NCBI GenBank assembly: GCA_023133315.1
Contig: JAGLWR010000038.1
Span: 1 to 9,638 of the forward strand
Direction: 5' to 3'
Length of the DNA: 9,638 nucleotides
From: Methanomicrobia archaeon
GTDB lineage: Archaea; Methanobacteriota_B; Thermococci; Methanofastidiosales; B48-G16
Shown: one piece after another, positions 1 through 5,039 of the stretch
Layout of the letters: every line of letters begins with the position of its first letter
How positions within the stretch are numbered: the first letter of the stretch is position 1
The notes under the pieces: model-generated
Seen by the model: the letters and a program-made list of their open reading frames with translations, nothing else
The model's database searches: none
Told to the model about the DNA's origin: nothing
Made by a program: the position numbers and the translations under genes

Positions 1-45
1 ATTATTGGAATCTAATTCATAACGGTAAGCTCGGAGAATCTTCAT
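1..45 (-). CDS. TnpB-like (IS200/IS605 OrfB) protein, N-terminal fragment cut by window edge
   Basis: An ATG at 45 opens a frame that stays open to the window edge (15 codons, MKILRAYRYELDSNN). This resembles the start of the N-terminal helix-turn-helix region of TnpB/OrfB proteins of IS200/IS605 elements, which often begin with a short Lys/Arg-Ala-Tyr-(Lys/Arg)-(Tyr/Phe)-x-Leu pattern. TnpB proteins are RNA-guided nucleases associated with these transposons. An in-frame TAG six codons upstream rules out a longer start. No strong ribosome binding site is visible. The gene follows tRNA-Leu on the same strand, where many archaea carry rpl18e. With only 15 residues the family call is tentative; the open frame itself is observed. 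Confidence 0.5.
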   Translation of the reverse strand, partial: MKILRAYRYELDSNN

Positions 46-141
46 CAGAATAAACCGACACTAATCTCTACAAGTCTAACCTTCAAACTTATTATTAACG
101 ATTATACACACTGGTGTAGAAGTGAATACTTGAAAGAGAGG
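46..141 (-). mobile_element. Non-coding spacer, probable left end of an IS200/IS605-type element
   Basis: This stretch between the CCA end of tRNA-Leu and the TnpB-like start holds no gene. It is AT-rich and contains a small hairpin at 105-118 (TACAC/GTGTA stem, four-base loop). IS200/IS605 ends lack terminal inverted repeats and instead carry subterminal hairpins, so the hairpin plus the downstream TnpB-like start suggests the left end of such an element. The exact boundary and the target-adjacent motif cannot be placed without an empty-site comparison. A pyrimidine run directly after the tRNA CCA could serve as a weak termination signal. The mobile-element call is an inference. Confidence 0.35.
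105..118 (-). repeat. Short hairpin in the possible IS left end
   Basis: On the minus strand TACAC (118-114), loop CAGT (113-110) and GTGTA (109-105) form a perfect 5-bp stem with a four-base loop. It lies about 60 bases upstream of the TnpB-like start and 24 bases past the tRNA-Leu CCA. It could be a subterminal transposon-end hairpin. A stem this short also occurs by chance. Confidence 0.35.
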
Positions 142-260
142 TGGTGCGGGGACTGGGAGTTTCAACAGTCACAATAACCAGCGACTGCTTTTGAACCCAG
201 GAACGCCTACACGACAAGGACCTAAACCTTGCACCTTTGACCATGCTCGGCAACCCCCGC
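142..260 (-). tRNA. tRNA-Leu(UAG) with a T-loop intron and encoded CCA
   Basis: This is a class II tRNA. The acceptor strand GCGGGGG (260-254) pairs with TCCCCGC (152-146), with one G-U pair. The anticodon stem CAAGG/CCTTG encloses loop TTTAGGT with anticodon TAG at 224-222, read as leucine. The variable arm is long, and the T stem is CTGGG (200-196)/CCCAG (157-153). Discriminator A at 145 fits leucine, and CCA (144-142) is encoded. The T-loop is interrupted by 31 nt (159-189). Removing them gives a normal TTCAAAT loop and an 85-nt tRNA before CCA. Without splicing no T-arm of normal size forms. The first 39 nt overlap the 3' end of rpoD on the same strand, and the rpoD stop codon is the anticodon. 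A tRNA-Leu after rpoD and before rpl18e is a recurring arrangement in euryarchaea, as far as I recall. Confidence 0.93.
159..189 (-). other. Archaeal tRNA intron at non-canonical position 59/60 (T-loop), strict bulge-helix-bulge
   Basis: The fold is textbook for the archaeal splicing endonuclease. Starting from the T stem CTGGG/CCCAG, the central 4-bp helix is TTCA (195-192)/TGAA (165-162). The first 3-nt bulge is AAA (191-189) and the second is ACT (160-158 with 161 as part of the central strand boundary). The intron helix is GCAGTC/GACTGT with one G-U pair, closed by a 12-nt loop. Cutting after the second base of each bulge gives exons ending TTCAAA and starting T, which restores the consensus T-loop TTCAAAT. 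The canonical archaeal site is 37/38. T-loop introns are known mainly from Thermoproteales and are uncommon in euryarchaea. The fold is seen in the sequence; splicing itself is inferred. Confidence 0.88.
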
Positions 261-989
261 AAGAAGTTTTATAAAATTATCACATTTCTCTTCTATGATC
301 TCTGTTGAGACTTCAATTAAATCTTTTATGCTCATATTTCCATAACTTTCAATTGTGAATATAAATTTTCTTGGATCATGCATCACGGTTATGGCCCTTA
401 GATCGCACTGTTCTTCACAACTTTTACATAGAGTGCATTCTTCTATATTTACCATGTCTATGGAATCATTTTTTATTTTCAGTATATTTTTTGGGCAAGA
501 TTCAACACATATGCCACAGAGATCGCACTTCTTATCTATCTTTATTATGGGGAAGTACTTATAAAAAGCGAGACACGATTGGTATTTGGCATGAGCCTTG
601 GCAACTCCTACTGTAGCAATGCAGTGTATCTTTATTTTTTGATTATCTCCAAGCTTTATTATAGGTATATCTGGTATTATGGGCTTTATGATCTCATCTT
701 CTGAGACTATGTCCTTTGAATAAACTACACAGGGCCCTTCTTTTTCTATACCCAGAGTCACTTCCTTGGTTACATTTACGGGTGTATCCAGTGGTATGAG
801 TCCAAGTCTGTGAGCCAAAATCTCGTCATATAACGGGGATGTGTTCTCATAAACAATTATATGATCTACAGCATATACAGGAACCTCTGAGATCAAGATC
901 CTTCTCAATGCGTTGACAAACCCTACATCTACATCTTCTATCATAATTTTTATTTTTGAATCTGACTTGGACAAAAGTGTTACTTTCAT
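222..989 (-). CDS. rpoD: DNA-directed RNA polymerase subunit D (Rpo3) with two [4Fe-4S] ferredoxin motifs
   Basis: Subunit D, the archaeal counterpart of bacterial alpha and eukaryotic RPB3, pairs with subunit L to form the RNA polymerase assembly platform. The alpha-like motif around residues 22-68 (GFVNALRRILISEVP, then HRLGLIPL) marks the family. Inserted at about 150-200 is a ferredoxin-like domain with two complete CxxCxxCxxxC motifs, Cys155/158/161/165 and Cys185/188/191/195, so two clusters can be bound. Many archaeal homologues keep only one or none. The ATG at 989 overlaps the rps11 stop as ATGA and follows GGAAGGAG. The family-like C-terminus ends near residue 243. Residues 244-255 are encoded by the 5' half of tRNA-Leu, and the TAG stop is the tRNA anticodon. 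These last 12 residues are therefore probably non-native in origin. Confidence 0.96.
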   Translation of the reverse strand: MKVTLLSKSDSKIKIMIEDVDVGFVNALRRILISEVPVYAVDHIIVYENTSPLYDEILAHRLGLIPLDTPVNVTKEVTLGIEKEGPCVVYSKDIVSEDEIIKPIIPDIPIIKLGDNQKIKIHCIATVGVAKAHAKYQSCLAFYKYFPIIKIDKKCDLCGICVESCPKNILKIKNDSIDMVNIEECTLCKSCEEQCDLRAITVMHDPRKFIFTIESYGNMSIKDLIEVSTEIIEEKCDNFIKLLAGVAEHGQRCKV

Positions 990-1378
990 AATCTCCTTCC
1001 TCTTTTCCCACCTTTGGGTCTCGTTCCATCGTGAGGTATTGGAGTGACATCTTCTATTCTTCCTATTTTTAACTTTGCTCTTGCCAATGCTCTTATTGCA
1101 GCCTGAGCTCCAGGACCGGGATTTTTGATTTTACTTCCGCCGGGGGCTCTGACTTTTATATGAACCCCTACAATGCCTCTTTCCAATGCTGTTTCAGCTG
1201 CAATCGCTGCCGCCTTCATGGCTGCATAAGGAGAAGATTCGTCCCTGTCAGCTTTAACTATCATCCCTCCAGAGATTCTTGCAATTGTTTCTGCGCCGCT
1301 GAGATCCGTTATGTGAATAATTGTGTTGTTGAAAGACGCATATATGTGGGCCACTCCCCATTTTTCATCTTTTGTCAT
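986..1378 (-). CDS. rps11: 30S ribosomal protein uS11
   Basis: This 130-residue protein matches archaeal uS11 along its full length. It has the N-terminal WGVAHIYASFNNTIIHITD segment, the central glycine-rich SGGMIVKADRDE region, the RAPGGS motif and the basic C-terminus ending KGGKRGRRL. uS11 sits on the 30S platform and binds 16S rRNA near the decoding region. GGAGG precedes the ATG by seven bases, and the start lies two bases after the rps4 stop. The end overlaps rpoD by four bases (ATGA), suggesting translational coupling of rps11 and rpoD. The order S13-S4-S11-RpoD is the standard archaeal alpha-type operon. Confidence 0.97.
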   Translation of the reverse strand: MTKDEKWGVAHIYASFNNTIIHITDLSGAETIARISGGMIVKADRDESSPYAAMKAAAIAAETALERGIVGVHIKVRAPGGSKIKNPGPGAQAAIRALARAKLKIGRIEDVTPIPHDGTRPKGGKRGRRL

Positions 1379-1380
1379 TT

Positions 1381-1854
1381 TTAAGCCTCCTTCTTTTCTA
1401 TTATCTCTTCATCGCCTTTACTGACAAGCATGCCCGGAGACGTTACGATTCTGTCTCCAAGTTTAATATGTCTATACACTACCAACTGTCTCGCTTCCTT
1501 CGGTGTTTTTGCCAGCCCTTTCCTGAAAACTGCTGATTGAAGTCTTCTGTCCAGGATATCCTGTATGTCCAGTTCCAGTATACTATCAAGATTGGCATCT
1601 TCTTTCAGTATACCCAATCTCTGGAGTTTCCGGATCAGTTCTTTTTCCTCTTTTTTTGCCTCTTCTCCAGCAGAAGCTAAGAGAACTCTTGCCTGTCTTC
1701 TTAACTTTCTCAGTTTTGACTCTGCTTTCCAGACTTCCTTTTTATTTTTTAATCCATATTTTTTTAAAAGTTCATTCTCACGTTCTATCCTATCTTTCTG
1801 CCATGGATGATGAGGTGTCTCATACTTTTTTCTTGAAAACTTAGGATCGCCCAT
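1381..1854 (-). CDS. rps4: 30S ribosomal protein uS4
   Basis: This 157-residue archaeal uS4 begins MGDPKFSRKKYETP and is followed by a charged helical N-terminal half. From about residue 100 comes the S4-type RNA-binding domain, with RRLQSAVFRKGLAKTPKEAR and then HIKLGDRIVTSPGMLVS. uS4 is a primary 16S rRNA binder that nucleates 30S body assembly. There is no zinc-binding cysteine cluster. GAGGTGA lies four bases upstream of the ATG, in the 16-base gap after rps13. It is slightly short for an archaeal uS4 but has no sign of truncation. Confidence 0.97.
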   Translation of the reverse strand: MGDPKFSRKKYETPHHPWQKDRIERENELLKKYGLKNKKEVWKAESKLRKLRRQARVLLASAGEEAKKEEKELIRKLQRLGILKEDANLDSILELDIQDILDRRLQSAVFRKGLAKTPKEARQLVVYRHIKLGDRIVTSPGMLVSKGDEEIIEKKEA

Positions 1855-1870
1855 CTACTCACCTCTTTTT

Positions 1871-2338
1871 CTATCTTTCTGCCTTCTTTCTTAATGCCTT
1901 CTTTCTGCTTACTCCTATAGACCTGCCTTTCCTGAAGCTTGATTTTGTTCTCTGTCCTCTCACAGGAAGACCGAGTCCGTGTCTGATACCTCTATACGAT
2001 CTAATTCTCTTAAGTCTATTGATGTCCTCTCTATTCGCGATTGCCAGCTGTGCTTCAAATACATGCCTATCTTTTCCCGTTTCATAATCTTTTCTCCTAT
2101 TGAACATCCATACAGGGATATTAAACTTTTTGGGGTCTGCTAATACCATTTTTATTTTTTCTACTGCACCATCGTCCAGATCACCAAACTTTACGTTTGC
2201 ATCGATTCCCGAAGCTCGGACTATGTTTCGTGATAAGTTTATCCCAATACCTTTCATCCCTGTTAACGCTAACTCTACCTTTTTATTACCGTCTAAATCT
2301 ACACCTTCTATACGGATTATGTGCCTGAACTCGCTCAT
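1871..2338 (-). CDS. rps13: 30S ribosomal protein uS13
   Basis: This 155-residue uS13 begins MSEFRHIIRIEGVDLDG. The family helix-turn-helix region follows (GMKGIGINLSRNI), then the C-terminal RSYRGIRHGLGLPVRGQRTK signature and a basic tail. uS13 lies in the 30S head and contacts the P-site tRNA and uL5. An upstream in-frame ATG at 2374 would add 12 residues, but its codons overlap the leader hairpin and lack homology to the family. GAGGAG eight bases before the ATG at 2338 favours the shorter form. It is the first protein gene after tRNA-Ser and its promoter, so it heads the second transcription block. Confidence 0.96.
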   Translation of the reverse strand: MSEFRHIIRIEGVDLDGNKKVELALTGMKGIGINLSRNIVRASGIDANVKFGDLDDGAVEKIKMVLADPKKFNIPVWMFNRRKDYETGKDRHVFEAQLAIANREDINRLKRIRSYRGIRHGLGLPVRGQRTKSSFRKGRSIGVSRKKALRKKAER

Positions 2339-2362
2339 ATGATCATCTCCTCTATATACGTG

Positions 2363-2386
2363 GATGTAGGTCAAAAGACCTACATC
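2363..2386 (-). repeat. Perfect 10-bp hairpin in the tRNA-Ser to rps13 leader
   Basis: On the minus strand GATGTAGGTC, loop TTTT, GACCTACATC form an uninterrupted 10-bp stem. It starts six bases after the encoded CCA of tRNA-Ser and ends about 15 bases before the rps13 ribosome binding site. It is not followed by a T-run, so a classic intrinsic terminator is unlikely. Possible roles are protection of the rps13 mRNA 5' end after tRNA 3' processing, an attenuator, or a binding site for an operon-encoded ribosomal protein. The structure is observed and the role is unknown. Confidence 0.75.
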
Positions 2387-2392
2387 GATCTG

Positions 2393-2479
2393 TGGCGCCG
2401 GGGAAGGGATTTGAACCCTCGATCTCTTGCGAGAACGAGCTCTCCAGGCTCGCGCCTTTCCAGTCTCGGCAACCCCGGC
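2393..2479 (-). tRNA. tRNA-Ser(GGA) with encoded CCA
   Basis: This is a class II tRNA without an intron. The acceptor stem is GCCGGGG (2479-2473)/CCCCGGC (2403-2397). Anticodon stem CGAGC/GCTCG holds loop CTGGAGA with anticodon GGA. The variable arm TCTC-GCAA-GAGA is typical of serine tRNAs. The T-arm has loop TTCAAAT, the discriminator is G at 2396, and CCA occupies 2395-2393. It probably starts the transcript that continues into rps13, an arrangement I recall from other euryarchaea. A TATA box lies at the right distance upstream. Confidence 0.97.
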
Positions 2480-2501
2480 ATTTCTTTATGTATTTCTCAA
2501 G

Positions 2502-2510
2502 ATTTATATA
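2502..2510 (-). promoter_or_regulatory. TATA-box promoter for tRNA-Ser and the rps13 operon
   Basis: TATATAAAT reads on the minus strand at 2510-2502, with purine-rich AAAAAGG just upstream as a plausible BRE. Its centre is about 27 bases before the first base of tRNA-Ser (2479), the usual spacing to an archaeal transcription start. It occupies the short gap after the cbf5 stop. This is the clearest archaeal promoter in the window and divides the cluster into two transcription blocks. Confidence 0.8.
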
Positions 2511-2518
2511 CCTTTTTA

Positions 2519-3436
2519 TCAGCTTATCTTCCAGATTTTTGGATATGTACCTCTTTCCATGAGTACTCTTTCTGTTGTCACGGCAACACCTTCTTGTTCC
2601 AGCATCTCTCGGGAACTCATTAACGCTTTTCCCAATGCTACCAGTTCATTTTTTAATGTCATTACAGCAACTCGCTCACCTGATTGGATTTCCTCGCATT
2701 TTTTGACTCCGATTGTCATTAGCTTGGCACCGTGGCAAACCGCATCTACAGCTGTATCCCTGATCCATATTCTTGGTATATTTATACCTTCCTCTATTGG
2801 ATGTACACATCTCCTGATCTCACTTTCCATTCCTTCTTCTTTCCAGAATATGTACGCATCTAAAAGATCCTGAAGAGTTATCACATTTTCTTCCCAAAGA
2901 TGTCCTACTTTTGTTCTCCTCAGATTTTCCATATTCGCTCCAACTCCAAGTGCTTCGCCAATGTCATAACACAGTTTTCGGATATATGTCCCAGCTTCAC
3001 AGCTCACCCTCATAAGGACATTCCTTTCTTCTATCTCCAGTATCTCTATATTTTTCACTTCTTTTACCCTCAACTTTCTTTTTACAGCCGACTTCACAGG
3101 AGGTTTCTGGTATATCTTTCCAGTAAACTCTTTGCAGATCTCTCGAAGTTTTTTTTCGGGCACAGGTTTATGAAAACGCATTGCACATATATACTCTTTG
3201 TCGGATTCGAGCATTAACTTCAAAACTCTTGTAGCCTTTTGCGTTGCTACGGGTAATACACCTGTAACATGAGGATCGAGTGTCCCCGAGTGTCCTGCTT
3301 TCTTTATATTCAAAATCTTTTTTACCCATGCAACTACCTCGTGAGCTGTGGGGCCAGAAGGCTTATCGAGAACGATCAGACCCTTCTCTATCAGTTCTTC
3401 CACCGTTCTCTCTTCGGGAGGTTTTCCATACTTCAT
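2519..3436 (-). CDS. cbf5: H/ACA RNA-guided tRNA/rRNA pseudouridine synthase Cbf5
   Basis: Cbf5 is the catalytic subunit of archaeal H/ACA RNPs, acting with Nop10, Gar1, L7Ae and a guide RNA to convert uridine to pseudouridine in rRNA. It also modifies tRNA U55. The TruB-type catalytic domain spans about residues 18-210. The catalytic aspartate is Asp54 in GHSGTLDPHVTGVLPV; other motifs are KEY (80-82) and GTYIRKL (149-155). A PUA domain fills about 222-300 (RIWIRDTAVDAVCHGA, then VAVMTLKNELVALG). At 305 residues it is short because the 20-30 residue N-terminal extension of many archaeal homologues is missing. The frame is closed upstream by a TGA with no alternative start codon. No clear ribosome binding site precedes the ATG, unlike the other genes. 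It starts five bases after rpl14e. Confidence 0.96.
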   Translation of the reverse strand: MKYGKPPEERTVEELIEKGLIVLDKPSGPTAHEVVAWVKKILNIKKAGHSGTLDPHVTGVLPVATQKATRVLKLMLESDKEYICAMRFHKPVPEKKLREICKEFTGKIYQKPPVKSAVKRKLRVKEVKNIEILEIEERNVLMRVSCEAGTYIRKLCYDIGEALGVGANMENLRRTKVGHLWEENVITLQDLLDAYIFWKEEGMESEIRRCVHPIEEGINIPRIWIRDTAVDAVCHGAKLMTIGVKKCEEIQSGERVAVMTLKNELVALGKALMSSREMLEQEGVAVTTERVLMERGTYPKIWKIS

Positions 3437-3441
3437 AAAAA

Positions 3442-3657
3442 CTAACTCAGTAATCGCTTTATTTTTTCATCTGAAGCATCTTTTTCTATCTTTTTTACAT
3501 CCGGGTGAAACTCAAGATGTTTTATATTACATCTTCTTCTTTTAACCTTCAGACCTGAAACTACAACGTAATTTTTATCTATAACATCTACAATTATACA
3601 CTTATTTCCCGCTTCTCTACCTGCCATTTTAGTACAGATTCTTCCTATCTCTATCAT
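3442..3657 (-). CDS. rpl14e: 50S ribosomal protein eL14
   Basis: This 71-residue protein has the SH3-like KOW-type fold expected of archaeal eL14, visible as EIGRICTKMAGREAGNKCIIVDVID and then VVSGLKVKRRRCNIKHLE. The archaeal form is short, without the eukaryotic C-terminal extension. The ATG at 3657 overlaps the cmk stop by four bases (ATGA) and follows GAGGTGA by four bases. It is commonly found between cmk and cbf5 in archaea, as here. Confidence 0.94.
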   Translation of the reverse strand: MIEIGRICTKMAGREAGNKCIIVDVIDKNYVVVSGLKVKRRRCNIKHLEFHPDVKKIEKDASDEKIKRLLS

Positions 3658-4175
3658 CTCTTCACCTCTATAGCTTTTTTTATTATCTTATAAACGCCTG
3701 CCGGTTCCCATTTGTCCGTGTTGATTATCAGATCATACGGAGAGAGATCATCAATATTTATCTTATAAAATTTTTTGTATCTTACTCTTTCACTCTCCTC
3801 TCTCATTTTTATCTCTCTTTTACTTTCTTCAAGGCTCTTCTTTTCTCTATTTGCGATTCTCCTAGCTCTTGCAGTGAAAGGAGCTGTAAGCCATATTTTC
3901 AGGCCAGCATTCACAAAATATGCTGCCATTCTCCCTTCGACAATACATTTTTCGTATTTTTCTGAGAGCTCTTTTTGCTTCTTATCCACTAAATTATCTA
4001 TCTTTTCATTGTTTTCAGCATACTTGCTGAACTCTTTTAGAGTCATTCCTTTCTCTTCGGCAAGTTCTCTGAAGATTAAACCGGCATATATATGTTTAAA
4101 CCCCAAGTTTCTTTCTATGAGCCTTGCTGAAGTTGTAGTACCGCTTCCAGGGGGCCCGCCTATTGTGATCTTCAT
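3654..4175 (-). CDS. cmk: Archaeal-type cytidylate kinase
   Basis: This enzyme transfers phosphate from ATP to CMP or dCMP, feeding pyrimidine nucleotide synthesis. The 173-residue chain starts with a P-loop, GGPPGSGTTT (6-15). A lid region rich in arginine follows at about 101-135 (RARRIANREKKSLEES). The ending SPYDLIINTDKWEP is typical of the family. It is the short archaeal type rather than the longer bacterial Cmk. The ATG overlaps the rpl34e stop by four bases and follows GGAG closely. Its place between rpl34e and rpl14e is a conserved archaeal arrangement. Confidence 0.93.
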   Translation of the reverse strand: MKITIGGPPGSGTTTSARLIERNLGFKHIYAGLIFRELAEEKGMTLKEFSKYAENNEKIDNLVDKKQKELSEKYEKCIVEGRMAAYFVNAGLKIWLTAPFTARARRIANREKKSLEESKREIKMREESERVRYKKFYKINIDDLSPYDLIINTDKWEPAGVYKIIKKAIEVKR

Positions 4176-4441
4176 AACTCCACTCTAACTTTTTCTTTAA
4201 TGAGTTTTCTCATACAGCTGGAGCACAAATATCCAGCATATGGCCTTGTCGGTATTCTTTTACTTTTATTAAGTTTTTTTATCTCATTCGGAGTCTTTCT
4301 AGGTACACCATGGAGTTCTGCTCCACATTCTGCACATTTGTGTTTGCTATGTTTTTTTTTCTTGAAACGAAGAACCGTCTTCCCTCCCGGGGTTCTGACA
4401 AACTTTCTTTTCAATGATCGTGATCTGTACATTCCTCTCAT
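4172..4441 (-). CDS. rpl34e: 50S ribosomal protein eL34
   Basis: This 89-residue eL34 has the basic N-terminal YRSRSLKRKFVRTPGGKTVLRF segment and a zinc ribbon with Cys36-x2-Cys39 (CAEC) and Cys73-x2-Cys76 (CSSC). The middle holds the family's GVPR motif and the RPYAGYLC stretch. GAGGTGA four bases before the ATG at 4441 supports this start. A second ATG three codons later would place a purine run directly against the start and is less likely. It follows the DUF106 gene by nine bases. Confidence 0.95.
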   Translation of the reverse strand: MRGMYRSRSLKRKFVRTPGGKTVLRFKKKKHSKHKCAECGAELHGVPRKTPNEIKKLNKSKRIPTRPYAGYLCSSCMRKLIKEKVRVEL

Positions 4442-4450
4442 TCAGTCACC

Positions 4451-5038
4451 TCAATCCATGTTCAAAATTTTTCTTAAGAACTGGCTGCATACAGTCGTGC
4501 TGAGAAAATACCAGCCAAATGCACCTAACTGATTTGCTGGCATTGAACCATGAAAGTATCCAAAAATCGTGCCTATCACCGGGAGATCAAATAATGCAAA
4601 AGGTAACTCAAGGATCGGTACTCCGTATGCCGGCGTATGTCTGAACCACGCAAAGAGAATAAATATTGGAATCATCGTAAAGATCATTGGCTTAAAGCTC
4701 ATTGTAGTCATTTTTGCATTTAACTCATTTATTCTTTTCTTCTGCAGCTCTAGTTTCCTTATTTGTTTTTTATTTCCTTCCTTTTGAGCCTTTAAAAGTT
4801 TAGTTCTGTATTCCGATACTTCTTTTCTGATTTTTTTCATTTGTTCATGATCTACCATAAGATGATGTATCCCTGTTATGAAAATAGCTACTGTCAAAGC
4901 AACGAGGATTACTCCGAGTATATACTCGGTATATATTTTATCTGCTATTATTTCATCTACTCGTTCAGGGAAAAATCTTCCGAAGATCGCATCAAAAAAC
5001 CCATAAAATACATTTAATATCGAATCTAATATTCCCAT
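4451..5038 (-). CDS. DUF106 / EMC3-TMCO1-like membrane protein (archaeal YidC-like insertase homologue)
   Basis: This 195-residue protein has three predicted membrane segments, at about 39-60, 115-133 and 170-187. A charged, likely coiled-coil stretch (63-110, rich in Lys/Glu) lies between the first two. That layout matches the archaeal DUF106 family, placed in the Oxa1 superfamily with EMC3, TMCO1, Get1 and YidC, and thought to insert membrane proteins. Its position directly behind secY supports a role beside the translocon. A GTG at 5047 would add three residues but leaves no room for a ribosome binding site. The ATG at 5038 follows GGAAGTGA by five bases and lies one base past the secY stop. 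Confidence 0.9.
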   Translation of the reverse strand: MGILDSILNVFYGFFDAIFGRFFPERVDEIIADKIYTEYILGVILVALTVAIFITGIHHLMVDHEQMKKIRKEVSEYRTKLLKAQKEGNKKQIRKLELQKKRINELNAKMTTMSFKPMIFTMIPIFILFAWFRHTPAYGVPILELPFALFDLPVIGTIFGYFHGSMPANQLGAFGWYFLSTTVCSQFLRKILNMD

Positions 5039-5039
5039 T

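Noticed and set aside
1..50. Possible C/D-box guide RNA beginning with TGATGA on the minus strand near 47-42
   Set aside because: A C-box-like TGATGA is present, but no D' or D box with normal spacing follows within the visible bases. The same bases make a plausible protein start.
142..260. Split or permuted tRNA instead of an intron-containing one
   Set aside because: Both halves lie in normal order on one strand, 31 bases apart, and a complete bulge-helix-bulge explains the insert.
264..282. TATA-like TTTTATAAA inside the rpoD 3' end as a promoter for tRNA-Leu
   Set aside because: Its centre is only about 11 bases from the tRNA 5' end, too close for the usual 25-27 base spacing. An independent promoter is not excluded but not supported.
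1565..1810. Open frames on the plus strand, such as those opposite rps4, cmk, rps5 and cbf5
   Set aside because: They lie antisense to well-conserved genes, have biased Phe/Ser/Leu composition mirroring Lys/Glu-rich codons, and lack ribosome binding sites or recognisable domains.
2350..2360. TATATA sequence between the hairpin and rps13 as a second promoter
   Set aside because: It lies only about 15 bases before the rps13 ATG, so initiation would fall inside the gene. It also sits directly next to a good ribosome binding site, which implies a leadered message.
2339..2374. Longer uS13 with 12 extra N-terminal residues
   Set aside because: The added codons run through the leader hairpin and ribosome binding site and match nothing in the family.
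2363..2386. Intrinsic terminator after tRNA-Ser
   Set aside because: The stem is strong, but no T-run follows it on the minus strand, and the rps13 ribosome binding site comes immediately after.
4432..4434. Internal ATG of rpl34e (fourth codon) as the true start
   Set aside because: The purine run before it directly abuts the ATG, while the first ATG has GAGGTGA at good spacing.
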